From positions 1 through 64,000 of the forward strand of contig NZ_JANQBD010000032.1 in NCBI RefSeq assembly GCF_024722015.1: a stretch of DNA of 64,000 nucleotides, written 5' to 3'. The notes below the pieces were generated by a model. The model did no database searches and was not told the origin of the DNA. It worked only from the letters and a program-made list of their open reading frames with translations. The DNA comes from Paenibacillus radicis (ex Xue et al. 2023). Its GTDB lineage: Bacteria; Bacillota; Bacilli; Paenibacillales; NBRC-103111. Below are positions 40,902 through 49,814 of the stretch, piece after piece (position 1 is the stretch's first letter; each line of letters starts with the position of its first letter). The translations under genes were made by a program, and so were the position numbers.

Positions 40902-43181
40902 ATGCGCTTTCCAAAGTTCTTTTTTAAATTAATCCTGTTTAGTTTGTTTCTTAGTATTTTCCCTGTAATCACATTAGGCTTATACTCTTATATTAAACTT
41001 ACCTCGTCCGTTGAGGATAAAATCTATAAAGCAAACGAACAAATATTGCTGCAAAATCAGATGAGGGTAGAACAGACACTGAAGACGATCGAGCATTCGG
41101 TCGTGCAATTCAGCAACTCTCAATTGCTAAACGATAGCTTGGAGCAAAATGTTACTTTCCGTCAATTTGATGTCTTTTTTCAGTTTTATAAAGAACTGAA
41201 GAAACTTCAGACGATTGATCTGCCGATTCAAGATATTTATTTGGTTAATTTTGAAAAGGGATGGCTTATTAACAACAACGGGCTGCAAAGTTTGGATGCT
41301 GATGAAAAGCGGAAATATGAACAGATCATGATAAATACATCGTGGACTTTGGATACGGACGACTTGAGCGATCGATACACTGGAGGTATTAAATATCTCA
41401 AAAAGCTGCCAACCGACTTCGCCGCGCATTATTCATTCCTCATCGTAAAAATTCCATATGCTAATTTAAATAAATTGATAAAAAGTAACAATGAGCTAGG
41501 CGACATTATGATTTTGGACAAAAGCTACAGGGTACTGTCGGACAAAAGGAATACGCCGGAGGGAAGCGATCTATCGGACACATTATTGGCTAAGGAATTG
41601 ACGGCATTTGCCGGAGACTCCGGATATTTGTCGATAAAATCGGAGTCATCGGAGGAAGCGGTCCATTTTCGCAAATCGGACTACAATGGTTGGATTTATA
41701 TTACGAGAACGCCTGTCCAAACGATTCTGAGCGATTCCAGAGCGATTGGCTGGATTACATTATGGACTTGCGTCGGCATCTTTCTGTTAAATTTGTTCAT
41801 CTCCTTGTTTATTTCCCGCAGGATGTATACCCCGATTCTAAAACTTTATCAATCAGCGATCCGATCCGCCAGAGGCCCTGAGCCCGAAAACTTGAAGGAT
41901 GAATTTCAAATTATTACGAACCGGTTCAGCTCGCTACTGCATGGCCAATCTGAATGGATGTTGCGAAACGAAAGACAGCTTCCTCAGCTCAAAGATTTTT
42001 TTGTACTTCATTTATTGGACGGCAAAATAAAACACGAGGAAATTCAACATAAGATCGCGTTGTACGGCTTTTCCGGGCCATGGAAACATATGTCGGTCAT
42101 TGCCACGGAAATTGACGATCTGCATCAAACGCGTTATACGGAAAAGGATTTGGATCTTCTATTGTTTGCCATTCATAACATGGTCGGCGAAATCATTCCG
42201 GAAAGCAAGCTTTTTCATTCGATGGTAACCCGGAAGACAGTCGTCGTCCTGCTCGGTGGGGATCACTTGACTGCAGATCATTTTAGACAAGAGCCTTATG
42301 TGTTTTCCGAGCTTTTGCAGAGTCAGGTTGCCCAGTTTCTGGATTTAAAAATAAGTGTAGGCATGAGCCGCATATTCGCAAGTTTAATGGATGCTCCGAC
42401 TGCTTTGGAGGAAGCTCTTGAGGCTTTAAAATACAAATTTCGGGTCGGCGCCGGATCTATTTTGTTTATTGGGGACGTCCAGCCTGAGGATGAGAGCCGG
42501 TTTTCGTTCCCGGAAAAATGGGTCAAAGAATTAATCGATGCCGTGAAGCTCGCCGATGAAGCGATGGCCAGGCGATTGCTGACAAGCTGCATCCAAACGA
42601 TGGCAGAGAAAAATATTACTTATAAACAATATCAAATTTTGCTGGCAGGACTGCTCACTGAATTGATCAAGGAAATTTTGAAAACAGGAGAATATTTCCC
42701 CGCGCTGCACGACGGAAAAAAATCGATGTTCGATCAACTGTTTGCTTTGAAAACCGTACCGGACACTGAGCAATGGTTTCTGCATAGCATCATACTGCCA
42801 ATCGTCCGTATTATGGCCAGGCGCAAATATATACTGAATAAAAAAATATCAGATTTGATCATCGAGATCATTCATGAGGATTATGACAAAGACCTTACGC
42901 TAGAATCTTGCGCCGTACGTTTAAATTACCACCCCAATTACATAAAAAGAGTTTTCAGGCAGGACACAGGCAGCAATTTCAGTGAATATTTGTCGCAGTA
43001 CCGTTTGAAAAAAGCGAAGGAATGGCTGCTTGAAACCGATATGACCATCTCCGAAATTGCGGAAAAATTAAGATTCAGCAACCTGCAAAATTTTAGCCGC
43101 TCCTTCCGAAGGATGGTTGGCGTGTCCCCAAGCGAATTTAAAGAACAAAACGAACGAAACTATGGTACCCAAGTTCCCTAA
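40902..43181 (+). CDS. Membrane-anchored AraC-type regulator with extracellular Cache-like sensor
   Basis: One-component transmembrane regulator that senses an external glycan-derived signal and binds DNA directly. TM1 is at about 8-30, followed by an extracellular domain (about 31-280) of Cache type, TM2 at about 284-307, a cytoplasmic linker of about 300 residues, and a double AraC helix-turn-helix at about 655-755 (CAVRLNYHPNYIKRVFRQDTG, IAEKLRFSNLQNFSRSFRRMVGVSP). It has no kinase or receiver domain. At 759 aa it matches the large AraC sensors common in Paenibacillus. It precedes the third Lpl-type importer and three sulfatase genes, which it probably activates. Confidence 0.9.
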   Translation: MRFPKFFFKLILFSLFLSIFPVITLGLYSYIKLTSSVEDKIYKANEQILLQNQMRVEQTLKTIEHSVVQFSNSQLLNDSLEQNVTFRQFDVFFQFYKELKKLQTIDLPIQDIYLVNFEKGWLINNNGLQSLDADEKRKYEQIMINTSWTLDTDDLSDRYTGGIKYLKKLPTDFAAHYSFLIVKIPYANLNKLIKSNNELGDIMILDKSYRVLSDKRNTPEGSDLSDTLLAKELTAFAGDSGYLSIKSESSEEAVHFRKSDYNGWIYITRTPVQTILSDSRAIGWITLWTCVGIFLLNLFISLFISRRMYTPILKLYQSAIRSARGPEPENLKDEFQIITNRFSSLLHGQSEWMLRNERQLPQLKDFFVLHLLDGKIKHEEIQHKIALYGFSGPWKHMSVIATEIDDLHQTRYTEKDLDLLLFAIHNMVGEIIPESKLFHSMVTRKTVVVLLGGDHLTADHFRQEPYVFSELLQSQVAQFLDLKISVGMSRIFASLMDAPTALEEALEALKYKFRVGAGSILFIGDVQPEDESRFSFPEKWVKELIDAVKLADEAMARRLLTSCIQTMAEKNITYKQYQILLAGLLTELIKEILKTGEYFPALHDGKKSMFDQLFALKTVPDTEQWFLHSIILPIVRIMARRKYILNKKISDLIIEIIHEDYDKDLTLESCAVRLNYHPNYIKRVFRQDTGSNFSEYLSQYRLKKAKEWLLETDMTISEIAEKLRFSNLQNFSRSFRRMVGVSPSEFKEQNERNYGTQVP

Positions 43182-43191
43182 TGATATGCCC

Positions 43192-43365
43192 TTAGCTCCC
43201 TAATGATTGATACCATTCACAGCTTAAGCAAGTTCCCTTCGGATTGTAGACGGATAACATCCTTGTTGTATAACCTGTGGGTAAGAGAGCTTCCCGAAGC
43301 TTTTCAAACCAGTACACATCGGGGGGATAGCGTATGAAATAGTCGTACGGCGTAAAATCAAGGTT
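43192..43365 (-). pseudogene. Possible C-terminal gene remnant on the minus strand
   Basis: A 57-codon minus-strand frame, closed by stops on both sides and without a start codon near its beginning, reads like coherent protein (DFTPYDYFIRYPPDVYWFEKLREAL and PTGYTTRMLSVYNP, then CLSCEWYQSLGS). It starts 10 nt after the AraC sensor gene. I do not recognise the family. Residue composition rather than homology is the only support. Confidence 0.3.
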
Positions 43366-43549
43366 TTAGCAAATGCCTAACTTTCTATTCAGAGTATCAC
43401 AAAATTTTTGCGGTTTGTAATTAGCAGCTGTGTCCGACAGACAGTCTTGGGAACTCAAAAATTTATTGACTGACCCTCGCTCGAATGTTAATGTAATATA
43501 ATTCCGATCTGGTTAGTAAGAAAAATATAGGCTAGTCCACCAGACCGCT
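43366..43549. promoter_or_regulatory. Promoter region of the third importer operon
   Basis: TATAAT at 43497-43502 is a good -10, but no matching -35 lies 16-18 bp upstream. TTGACT at 43467 is 25 bp away. A weak -35 is expected for a promoter activated by an AraC-type protein. No coding sequence is evident here. Confidence 0.4.
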
Positions 43550-43584
43550 GGAGACTCATGGGATTTTGTCAGAGGCTCCTTTTT
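43550..43584 (+). terminator. Leader terminator before the third binding-protein gene
   Basis: GGAGACTC (43550-43557) pairs with GAGGCTCC (43572-43579) with one mismatch, then TTTTT. It lies downstream of the putative -10 and 75 nt before the gene start, so it would act as an attenuator if transcription starts at that -10. Confidence 0.5.
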
Positions 43585-43658
43585 GCGTTATTTAGGGTTT
43601 AAGCGGGATACGAGTTCTCTCTATGAAAAATATAACAATTGGGAAGGTGTGCTATTTT

Positions 43659-45215
43659 ATGAAATTTTCTTTACAGACCGGCGAACAGGCGAAATATCGT
43701 CATAAAGTCAGAAAAGGGATGATGATTCTGCTCGCATCCACATTTGGTGTATCCATAGCTTTAACCGGGTGCAGCTCGAAGGATGCGCCTGCCGCAGGAG
43801 CTTCAGACAACGCCAAAAGCGAAGATAAAGGCCCGACAGAAATCAGTTTTCTCTTAAAGTACTATAGCGCGCAGCCGCCAACCGCGGACGAAGCTCTCAA
43901 AATCATTGAACAACATACGAACACCAAGCTGAAAATCAATTGGGCTCCGAATCCGTCTTACGAGGAAAAAGTAAACACGACGCTCGCTTCCGGAAATCTT
44001 CCCAATGTCATCCTCGTTCCAAGACGAGGCAACACCAAGCTGGACAACTTTGTCGATGCGGTTCGCGCCGGCGCTTTCTGGGAATTGGGGCCGTATATTA
44101 AAGATTATCCAAACTTATCGAAAACGATCAGTAAGGAAGCTTTTTACAACGTAGCTTTTGATGGGAAAATTTACAGCATTCCGTCGCTCAGAAGCAATAA
44201 CGAATCCACAATCATTGTTAGAAAGGACTGGCTGGATAATCTTGGCTTAAAAATCCCGACGACGCTCGATGAATATTACGAAATGATCAAGGCATTCAAA
44301 AATAACGATCCGGATAAAAACGGCAAACCCGATACGGTAGGTCTCGTAGAGTCCAGCGACGGAAGCACTTTTCACCGAGTCAAAGTGTGGATGGACGCAC
44401 CGAACAACTGGGGTGTGATCGACGGTAAAGTTACTCCCGATTTCATGACCAAGGAATATGTGGACGCGATGAATTTTATGAGAAAGCTGTATAAGGAAAA
44501 GCTCGTCAACGAAGACTTTGCCGTGGTCACGCAAAATCAGCTGATCGATTACATAAATAAAGGCAAAGGCGGCTTATATGCCGGAGCTTTCGCCCAATTG
44601 ACTAATGGGCAATATAACCCGTTAACCGAAGCGGATCCTAAAGCCAAGTTAACTTTGTTCGACAGGATGAAAGGGCCATCCGGGGAAAACAGAAACCCTG
44701 TCGGGTCAGGCTTCAACGGAGAATTTATGATTCCGAAAAGCAGCGTGAAAACGGAAGCGCAGCTAAAAAAGATTTTGTCCTTCTTTGATAAAATGTGCGA
44801 TGACGATATGAAAAAACTGGTTAGCTTAGGGATCGAAGGCAAGCATTTCAAGACGGATAACGGCAAAACCTCAGTAGTGGATGCAAAAGCGTTTACGAAC
44901 GATATTGTGCCGCTTAGATGGATCATGGTCGCTGACGGCATAACGGACCGAGTTACGGCTGGCTTGAATCCTTATGACACGGAAATTGCCAAGGTAGTTA
45001 CCGATAAAGAATTGAAAATGGTCAATGATTTATCCATCCCTTTTACGTCCAAAACCGTGGTTGATCCCAAAATTATTGACGATGCTCGGACCAAGTACAT
45101 TATGGGGGAACTGGATGAAAAGGGCTGGAGCGATGCTATTCAGAAGTGGCGCAGCAGCAACGGGGATAAACTGATTAAGGAGTATGCGGACCAGTATGCG
45201 AAAATCGGCAAATAG
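43659..45215 (+). CDS. Extracellular solute-binding lipoprotein, third system
   Basis: Binding subunit of the importer in the sulfatase locus. The ATG at 43659 has AAGGTG 9 nt upstream; an earlier ATG at 43623 has no site. The signal peptide starts after a charged stretch of about 20 residues and ends in LTGC (Cys about 38). Binding-protein features include LPNVILVPRRGNTKLDNFVDAVRAGAFWELG, VRKDWLDNLGLKIPTTLDEYYEMIKAF and DPDKNGKPDTVGL. Length 518 aa. The 3' end overlaps the permease gene frame. A sulfated oligosaccharide ligand is inferred from the downstream genes. Confidence 0.92.
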   Translation: MKFSLQTGEQAKYRHKVRKGMMILLASTFGVSIALTGCSSKDAPAAGASDNAKSEDKGPTEISFLLKYYSAQPPTADEALKIIEQHTNTKLKINWAPNPSYEEKVNTTLASGNLPNVILVPRRGNTKLDNFVDAVRAGAFWELGPYIKDYPNLSKTISKEAFYNVAFDGKIYSIPSLRSNNESTIIVRKDWLDNLGLKIPTTLDEYYEMIKAFKNNDPDKNGKPDTVGLVESSDGSTFHRVKVWMDAPNNWGVIDGKVTPDFMTKEYVDAMNFMRKLYKEKLVNEDFAVVTQNQLIDYINKGKGGLYAGAFAQLTNGQYNPLTEADPKAKLTLFDRMKGPSGENRNPVGSGFNGEFMIPKSSVKTEAQLKKILSFFDKMCDDDMKKLVSLGIEGKHFKTDNGKTSVVDAKAFTNDIVPLRWIMVADGITDRVTAGLNPYDTEIAKVVTDKELKMVNDLSIPFTSKTVVDPKIIDDARTKYIMGELDEKGWSDAIQKWRSSNGDKLIKEYADQYAKIGK

Positions 45216-46161
45216 TCAGTCGCTGCAGCCGTATGCGGCTTATCGAGGGAATGCAGGAAGCAGTCTCCTCCGTTATGTGATCAAAAAAAAGTGGTCTTAC
45301 TTCATGCTGCTGCCAGGTGTTTTATACTTCATCATCTTTAAGTATTTCCCCATGTGGGGAGTCATCATCGCATTTCAGAATTACCAGCCTTTTCTTGGGT
45401 TATTTCACAGCCCTTGGGTCGGTTTGGAACATTTCCACACGTTTTTTTCGGATGCATCGTTTTGGCAGCTCTTTCGCAATACAGCCATTTTAGCGGTATA
45501 CAATCTCGTCTTTTATTTTCCTGTGCCGATTATTGTCGCTTTAATGCTGAATGAAGTGAGAACAGCCGTGTTTAAACGATTCGTTCAGACAGTCATCTAT
45601 ATCCCTCACTTTGTTTCATGGGTTGTCGTTATAGGAATGGCGTATGTGTTTTTTACGACAGAAGGTGGAGTGATCAACGAACTTATTGCGAGAATGTTCG
45701 GTCAAAAATTGAATTTACTCGTAAGCGCCAGCTGGTTTCGTCCGATGATGATGTTCGAGGTGATCTGGAAGGATACGGGATGGGGAACGATCATCTTTTT
45801 GGCGGCACTTGCCGGGGTCGATCCCCAATTGTATGAAGCAGCACGGATGGATGGAGCAGGCAGAATGCGGCAGTTGTGGCATATTACGCTTCCGGCCATC
45901 CGCAGCACGATCGTGGTTCTACTTATTTTGAGGCTCGGACACTTCCTGGACACCGGTTTTGAACAAATCTTTCTAAGTCTTAATGCGATGAACCGCGAGA
46001 TAGGCGAAGTGTTTGAAACGTACGTATACCGGATGGGGATTCAACAAGGACGTTTTAGCTACAGCACAGCCGTCGGACTGTTTAAGTCTGTGATCGGTTT
46101 AATCTTGGTGGCCGGAGCGAATTACCTTGCCAAGAAACTAGGGGAAGAAGGTGTATACTAG
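45196..46161 (+). CDS. Carbohydrate ABC permease (LplB/YteP type), third system
   Basis: First permease of the third importer. Six helices are predicted, with MLLPGVLYFIIFKYFPMWGVIIAFQNYQPF near the start, EAARMDGAGRMRQLWHITLPAI as coupling loop and the ending KKLGEEGVY. The ATG at 45196 is placed 13 nt after AAGGAG, which is rather long. An ATG at 45184 is only 1 nt from that site and is less likely, but it cannot be excluded. It overlaps the 3' end of the binding-protein gene by 20 nt, so the genes are coupled. Confidence 0.9.
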   Translation: MRKSANSQSLQPYAAYRGNAGSSLLRYVIKKKWSYFMLLPGVLYFIIFKYFPMWGVIIAFQNYQPFLGLFHSPWVGLEHFHTFFSDASFWQLFRNTAILAVYNLVFYFPVPIIVALMLNEVRTAVFKRFVQTVIYIPHFVSWVVVIGMAYVFFTTEGGVINELIARMFGQKLNLLVSASWFRPMMMFEVIWKDTGWGTIIFLAALAGVDPQLYEAARMDGAGRMRQLWHITLPAIRSTIVVLLILRLGHFLDTGFEQIFLSLNAMNREIGEVFETYVYRMGIQQGRFSYSTAVGLFKSVIGLILVAGANYLAKKLGEEGVY

Positions 46162-46164
46162 CAA

Positions 46165-47037
46165 ATGATTGATGACAAGAGCTTGTCCCCCCGGCTGCTT
46201 GATCTATTTATTTACGTCTGTTTAACCGCGATGGCCTTGCTGACACTGCTGCCTTTTGTATACATCCTCCTATCCTCTTTCGCATCCACAGAGCAGGCAC
46301 TTAGCAAAAGCGTCGTTTTGATACCGACACAGTATTCACTGGATGCTTATAAGTTTATATTCTCATCGTCAACGACAGTGAGAAGTTTAATCTTCAGCAT
46401 TCTGATCACCGTCGTAGGAACCGGAGTAAATCTTGTGTTCACTTCATTGATGGCGTACCCCCTGGCGGGAAAAGACTTAAAAGGCAGGCGGGCCATTCTG
46501 CTTATGGTATTGTTTACGATGCTTTTTAACGGTGGAATCATTCCCCTGTTTCTTGTCGTAAAAACGATGGGACTGCTGGATTCTTTCTGGTCGCTTGTTA
46601 TTCCTTTTGCCATAAGCCCTTTTTATCTAATTATTATGAAAAACTTTTTTCAGCAGCTTCCGGATGGTATTGAAGAATCCGCGAAGATGGATGGCTGCAA
46701 TGAACTGCAGATATTGATCCGCATCGTGCTGCCGCTGTCAGCGCCGGCGCTCGCCAGCTTCGCCTTGTTTTATGCGGTATATCACTGGAATTCTTTCTTT
46801 CATGCCATCATGTTCATCAATGATTCGAAAAAATGGCCGATCCAGGTTTTGCTCCGGCAAATCGTCATCCTTTCTTCCGGAGCTTTCGACCAGTCGAGCA
46901 GCGAAGAAGCGATTCCCCCATCCGAGACGATTAAAAATGCGATTATCATTGTGTCTACGGTGCCGATATTAATGATTTACCCTTTTTTGCAAAAGCATTT
47001 CGCCAAAGGGCTGTTGCTTGGTTCCGTCAAAGGATAA
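46165..47037 (+). CDS. Carbohydrate ABC permease (LplC/YtcP type), third system
   Basis: Second permease, 3 nt after the first. Six helices are visible, the coupling loop reads PDGIEESAKMDGCNELQILIRIVLPLS, and the LplC-type ending is FAKGLLLGSVKG. Length 290 aa. No ATPase gene accompanies it, as in the other two Lpl-type systems in the window. The first sulfatase gene begins 22 nt downstream. Confidence 0.93.
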   Translation: MIDDKSLSPRLLDLFIYVCLTAMALLTLLPFVYILLSSFASTEQALSKSVVLIPTQYSLDAYKFIFSSSTTVRSLIFSILITVVGTGVNLVFTSLMAYPLAGKDLKGRRAILLMVLFTMLFNGGIIPLFLVVKTMGLLDSFWSLVIPFAISPFYLIIMKNFFQQLPDGIEESAKMDGCNELQILIRIVLPLSAPALASFALFYAVYHWNSFFHAIMFINDSKKWPIQVLLRQIVILSSGAFDQSSSEEAIPPSETIKNAIIIVSTVPILMIYPFLQKHFAKGLLLGSVKG

Positions 47038-47059
47038 TGTCTGAAGAAGAAGGGTGGTC

Positions 47060-48328
47060 ATGCTTGTGGTGGAAGCGGATACAAAAGGAAGGCCGAATAT
47101 TATCATTATTGTCGCTGATGATATGGGTTATGGCGACCCCAGCTGTTATGGCGGCTGGATTAACACTCCGAATATCGACAGCCTTGCGGCCGAAGGGTTG
47201 AAATTCACCGATTTCCACTCGAGCGGAGCCGTATGCAGTCCGACACGGGCTGGCCTATTAACCGGCCGTTATCAGCAAAGGTCGGGCATTGACGGAGTGA
47301 TTACTGCGGCGGCACATCGCCATCTGGGCTTGCAGCCGCATGAGATTACGCTGAGCAAATTGTTGAAAGGCGAAGGTTACGCCACCGCAGTTTTCGGCAA
47401 ATGGCATTTGGGATACGATACGAAATTTAATCCGGTTCGGCATGGCTTTGACAAATTTATAGGTTATGTGGCCGGCAATGTGGACTATATCTCTCACGTG
47501 GATCAAACCGGTTGTTCCGATTGGTGGGAAGGAGATACGTTAGTCGAAGAACCGGGTTATGTCACTCATTTAGTTACGAAACATTCTGTCGATTTTATTC
47601 ATGAACATAAGCATCGCCCTTTTCTACTCTACGTTGCTCACGAAGCTCCGCATTATCCTTACCAGGGACCTAATGACAAGGCCGACCGTACGGTAGGAGG
47701 TACTTTCCCCGCTTATGGAAGCCGGGAGGATCAGAAGGAAGCTTATCGCGAAATGGTCGAAGAGATGGATAAAGGGATTGGAGACATCATAGAAGCACTG
47801 AAACAGAACGATTTGGACGAGAACACGTTAATTATTTTTTTCTCGGATAACGGCGGTGTACCTATCGGGTCTAACGGGCCATTGCGTGGGTACAAAAATG
47901 AACTATGGGAAGGTGGTCACCGGGTGCCTGCGATTGTCCGGTGGTCAGGACACATTAAGCCGGGGACCCTCTGTGACGAACCTGTTATATCCATCGATAT
48001 CATGCCTACTGTTCTGGAGCTGTGTAGTAGGGATATTCCGCATGGCCTTCGTTTGGATGGGGTCAGTATTGCTGCGCTGCTGCTGGATAGTAAACCGGTC
48101 GCCCCAAGAACATTGTTTTGGGAAAACGGCAACCAGCATGCCGTGCGTGAAGGAAACTGGAAGCTGGTTCTACATGCGAAAGGACTTGATGGCGGTATCG
48201 GACTGTATGATCTCTCCAACGACTTGAACGAGCAGTACAACAAGGCCGAACAATGCCCTGAATTGGTGAGTGAGCTCCATCAGAAGCTAAACGAATGGAT
48301 TCAAGATGTGCATAAAGACAGGTTATAG
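47060..48328 (+). CDS. Cys-type sulfatase 1 of the sulfated-glycan locus
   Basis: Cytoplasmic sulfatase hydrolysing a sulfate ester on imported substrate. The ATG at 47060 is preceded by AAGAAGGG; GTG 47054 overlaps that site. The calcium-ligand Asp pair lies in VADDMGYGD (about 19-25). CSPTRAG holds the formylglycine Cys59, followed by GRYQQRSG. FGKWHLG and FSDNGGVP are further conserved motifs. No signal peptide. At 422 aa it is on the short side of the S1 (arylsulfatase A-like) family. Its position directly after the lplC-like gene implies one operon. Position specificity on the sugar cannot be read from the sequence. Confidence 0.93.
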   Translation: MLVVEADTKGRPNIIIIVADDMGYGDPSCYGGWINTPNIDSLAAEGLKFTDFHSSGAVCSPTRAGLLTGRYQQRSGIDGVITAAAHRHLGLQPHEITLSKLLKGEGYATAVFGKWHLGYDTKFNPVRHGFDKFIGYVAGNVDYISHVDQTGCSDWWEGDTLVEEPGYVTHLVTKHSVDFIHEHKHRPFLLYVAHEAPHYPYQGPNDKADRTVGGTFPAYGSREDQKEAYREMVEEMDKGIGDIIEALKQNDLDENTLIIFFSDNGGVPIGSNGPLRGYKNELWEGGHRVPAIVRWSGHIKPGTLCDEPVISIDIMPTVLELCSRDIPHGLRLDGVSIAALLLDSKPVAPRTLFWENGNQHAVREGNWKLVLHAKGLDGGIGLYDLSNDLNEQYNKAEQCPELVSELHQKLNEWIQDVHKDRL

Positions 48329-48349
48329 AATGATAAGGAGGCTAACCGT

Positions 48350-49771
48350 TTGAACACGAATCGACCGAACATCGTAATTATGCTGGCAGACGATCTGGGG
48401 TACGGGGATGTAAAATGCTGTAATCCCGATTCGAAAATTGATACGCCCTTTATGGACCAAATGGCTTCCGAAGGCATGAGATTCACTGATGCCCATACTA
48501 GCTCGGCTGTATGCACGCCATCCAGGTATGCGTTATTGACGGGACGATACTGCTGGAGGACCCCGATGAAAGCAGGGGTTTTATTCGGATATGATTCCGA
48601 CCTTGTAGAACCGGAAAGAACGACGCTGCCCAAGCTGCTTAAACAGGCCGGCTATTATACGGGATGTATAGGAAAGTGGCACCTCGGCATGACATTCAAG
48701 ACAACGGACGGAGTGCCGGCCAATCAAAACGAAGGCGATACGATAGATTGGGAGGCGGAAATCGAGGGAGGTCCGATCGGCGCCGGCTTCGATTATTATT
48801 TCGGAATCAGCGCTTCTCTCGACATGTCTCCTTATGTATATATCCGCAACAATAGGTTTACGGATGTGCCACTAAATAAAAGAGAACGAGACCGTCGGCC
48901 TTATTTCCGCAATCGGGACGGTTGGATCGCGCCGGGATTCAAGGATGAAAACGTGCTTCCGGACATTACCCATGAAGCCGTGCAATTTATAGAGCAAAGA
49001 AGCGGAACCGGGGAGCCCTTCTTCTTGTATTTTCCAGTCAATTCGCCGCATACTCCCGTAGTGCCTACAGACGATTTCAAGGGCAGCAGCGGTGCCGGCA
49101 GTTATGGGGATTTTGTGCGACAAACCGACGGGGCAGTGGGACGTATTATGGAAACTCTTGAAAAGTGCGGCATCGCAAACAATACATTGTTTATTGTAAC
49201 CAGCGACAATGGTGCGGAAAGTATTACGCTGCATTTGAGAGAAGACTTCGGGCATTATCCTTCCGGACATTTGAAAGGGATGAAACGTGATTTATGGGAC
49301 GGCGGTCATAGGATGCCTTTTATTGCAAAGTGGGAAGGAACCGTTCCCGAGGGGTCTGTGTGCGATAAACCGATCTGCCTGACGGACGTGATGGCCACGT
49401 GCGCGGAGATGATCGGAGCTGAGCTGCCGCATGATGCGGGGGAAGACAGCTTCGGCTTTCTGAATTATTTGCATAACGAACCGGATAAAGTCGGGGAACG
49501 CGCGGCAATTATCCATCATTCCTTTGACGGTAGTCTGGCGATCAGGCACGGAAAGTGGAAATATATCGACTGTACGGGATCGGGCGGCAACACCTACGAC
49601 TTCCCGGAATGGCAGCAGTTGGATGAATATCCTGGGCAGTTATACAACATGGAAGAAGATGTGAGCGAGAAGCGCAATTTGTTCGGCCAGTATCCGGAAA
49701 TTGTACACGATTTGAAACAGCTTCTTGAACAGTTAAAAGCTGACGGACGCAGCAGACCCGTGAAGGTATAA
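48350..49771 (+). CDS. Cys-type sulfatase 2 of the sulfated-glycan locus
   Basis: Second sulfatase, starting at TTG with AAGGAGG 8 nt upstream. MLADDLGYGD (Asp14/Asp15) binds metal. CTPSR at Cys55 is the formylglycine motif with the C-x-P-x-R pattern, followed by LLTGRYCWR. GKWHLG and TSDNGAES are visible. No signal peptide. The N-terminal third resembles N-acetylgalactosamine- or aryl-sulfatase-type S1 enzymes. At 473 aa it differs enough from its neighbours to suggest a different sulfate position. It lies 21 nt after sulfatase 1. Confidence 0.93.
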   Translation: MNTNRPNIVIMLADDLGYGDVKCCNPDSKIDTPFMDQMASEGMRFTDAHTSSAVCTPSRYALLTGRYCWRTPMKAGVLFGYDSDLVEPERTTLPKLLKQAGYYTGCIGKWHLGMTFKTTDGVPANQNEGDTIDWEAEIEGGPIGAGFDYYFGISASLDMSPYVYIRNNRFTDVPLNKRERDRRPYFRNRDGWIAPGFKDENVLPDITHEAVQFIEQRSGTGEPFFLYFPVNSPHTPVVPTDDFKGSSGAGSYGDFVRQTDGAVGRIMETLEKCGIANNTLFIVTSDNGAESITLHLREDFGHYPSGHLKGMKRDLWDGGHRMPFIAKWEGTVPEGSVCDKPICLTDVMATCAEMIGAELPHDAGEDSFGFLNYLHNEPDKVGERAAIIHHSFDGSLAIRHGKWKYIDCTGSGGNTYDFPEWQQLDEYPGQLYNMEEDVSEKRNLFGQYPEIVHDLKQLLEQLKADGRSRPVKV

Positions 49772-49814
49772 AGTAGTCCTCATTGAGAATCGTTAAGAAA
49801 GGAGAGTTTGTTTT

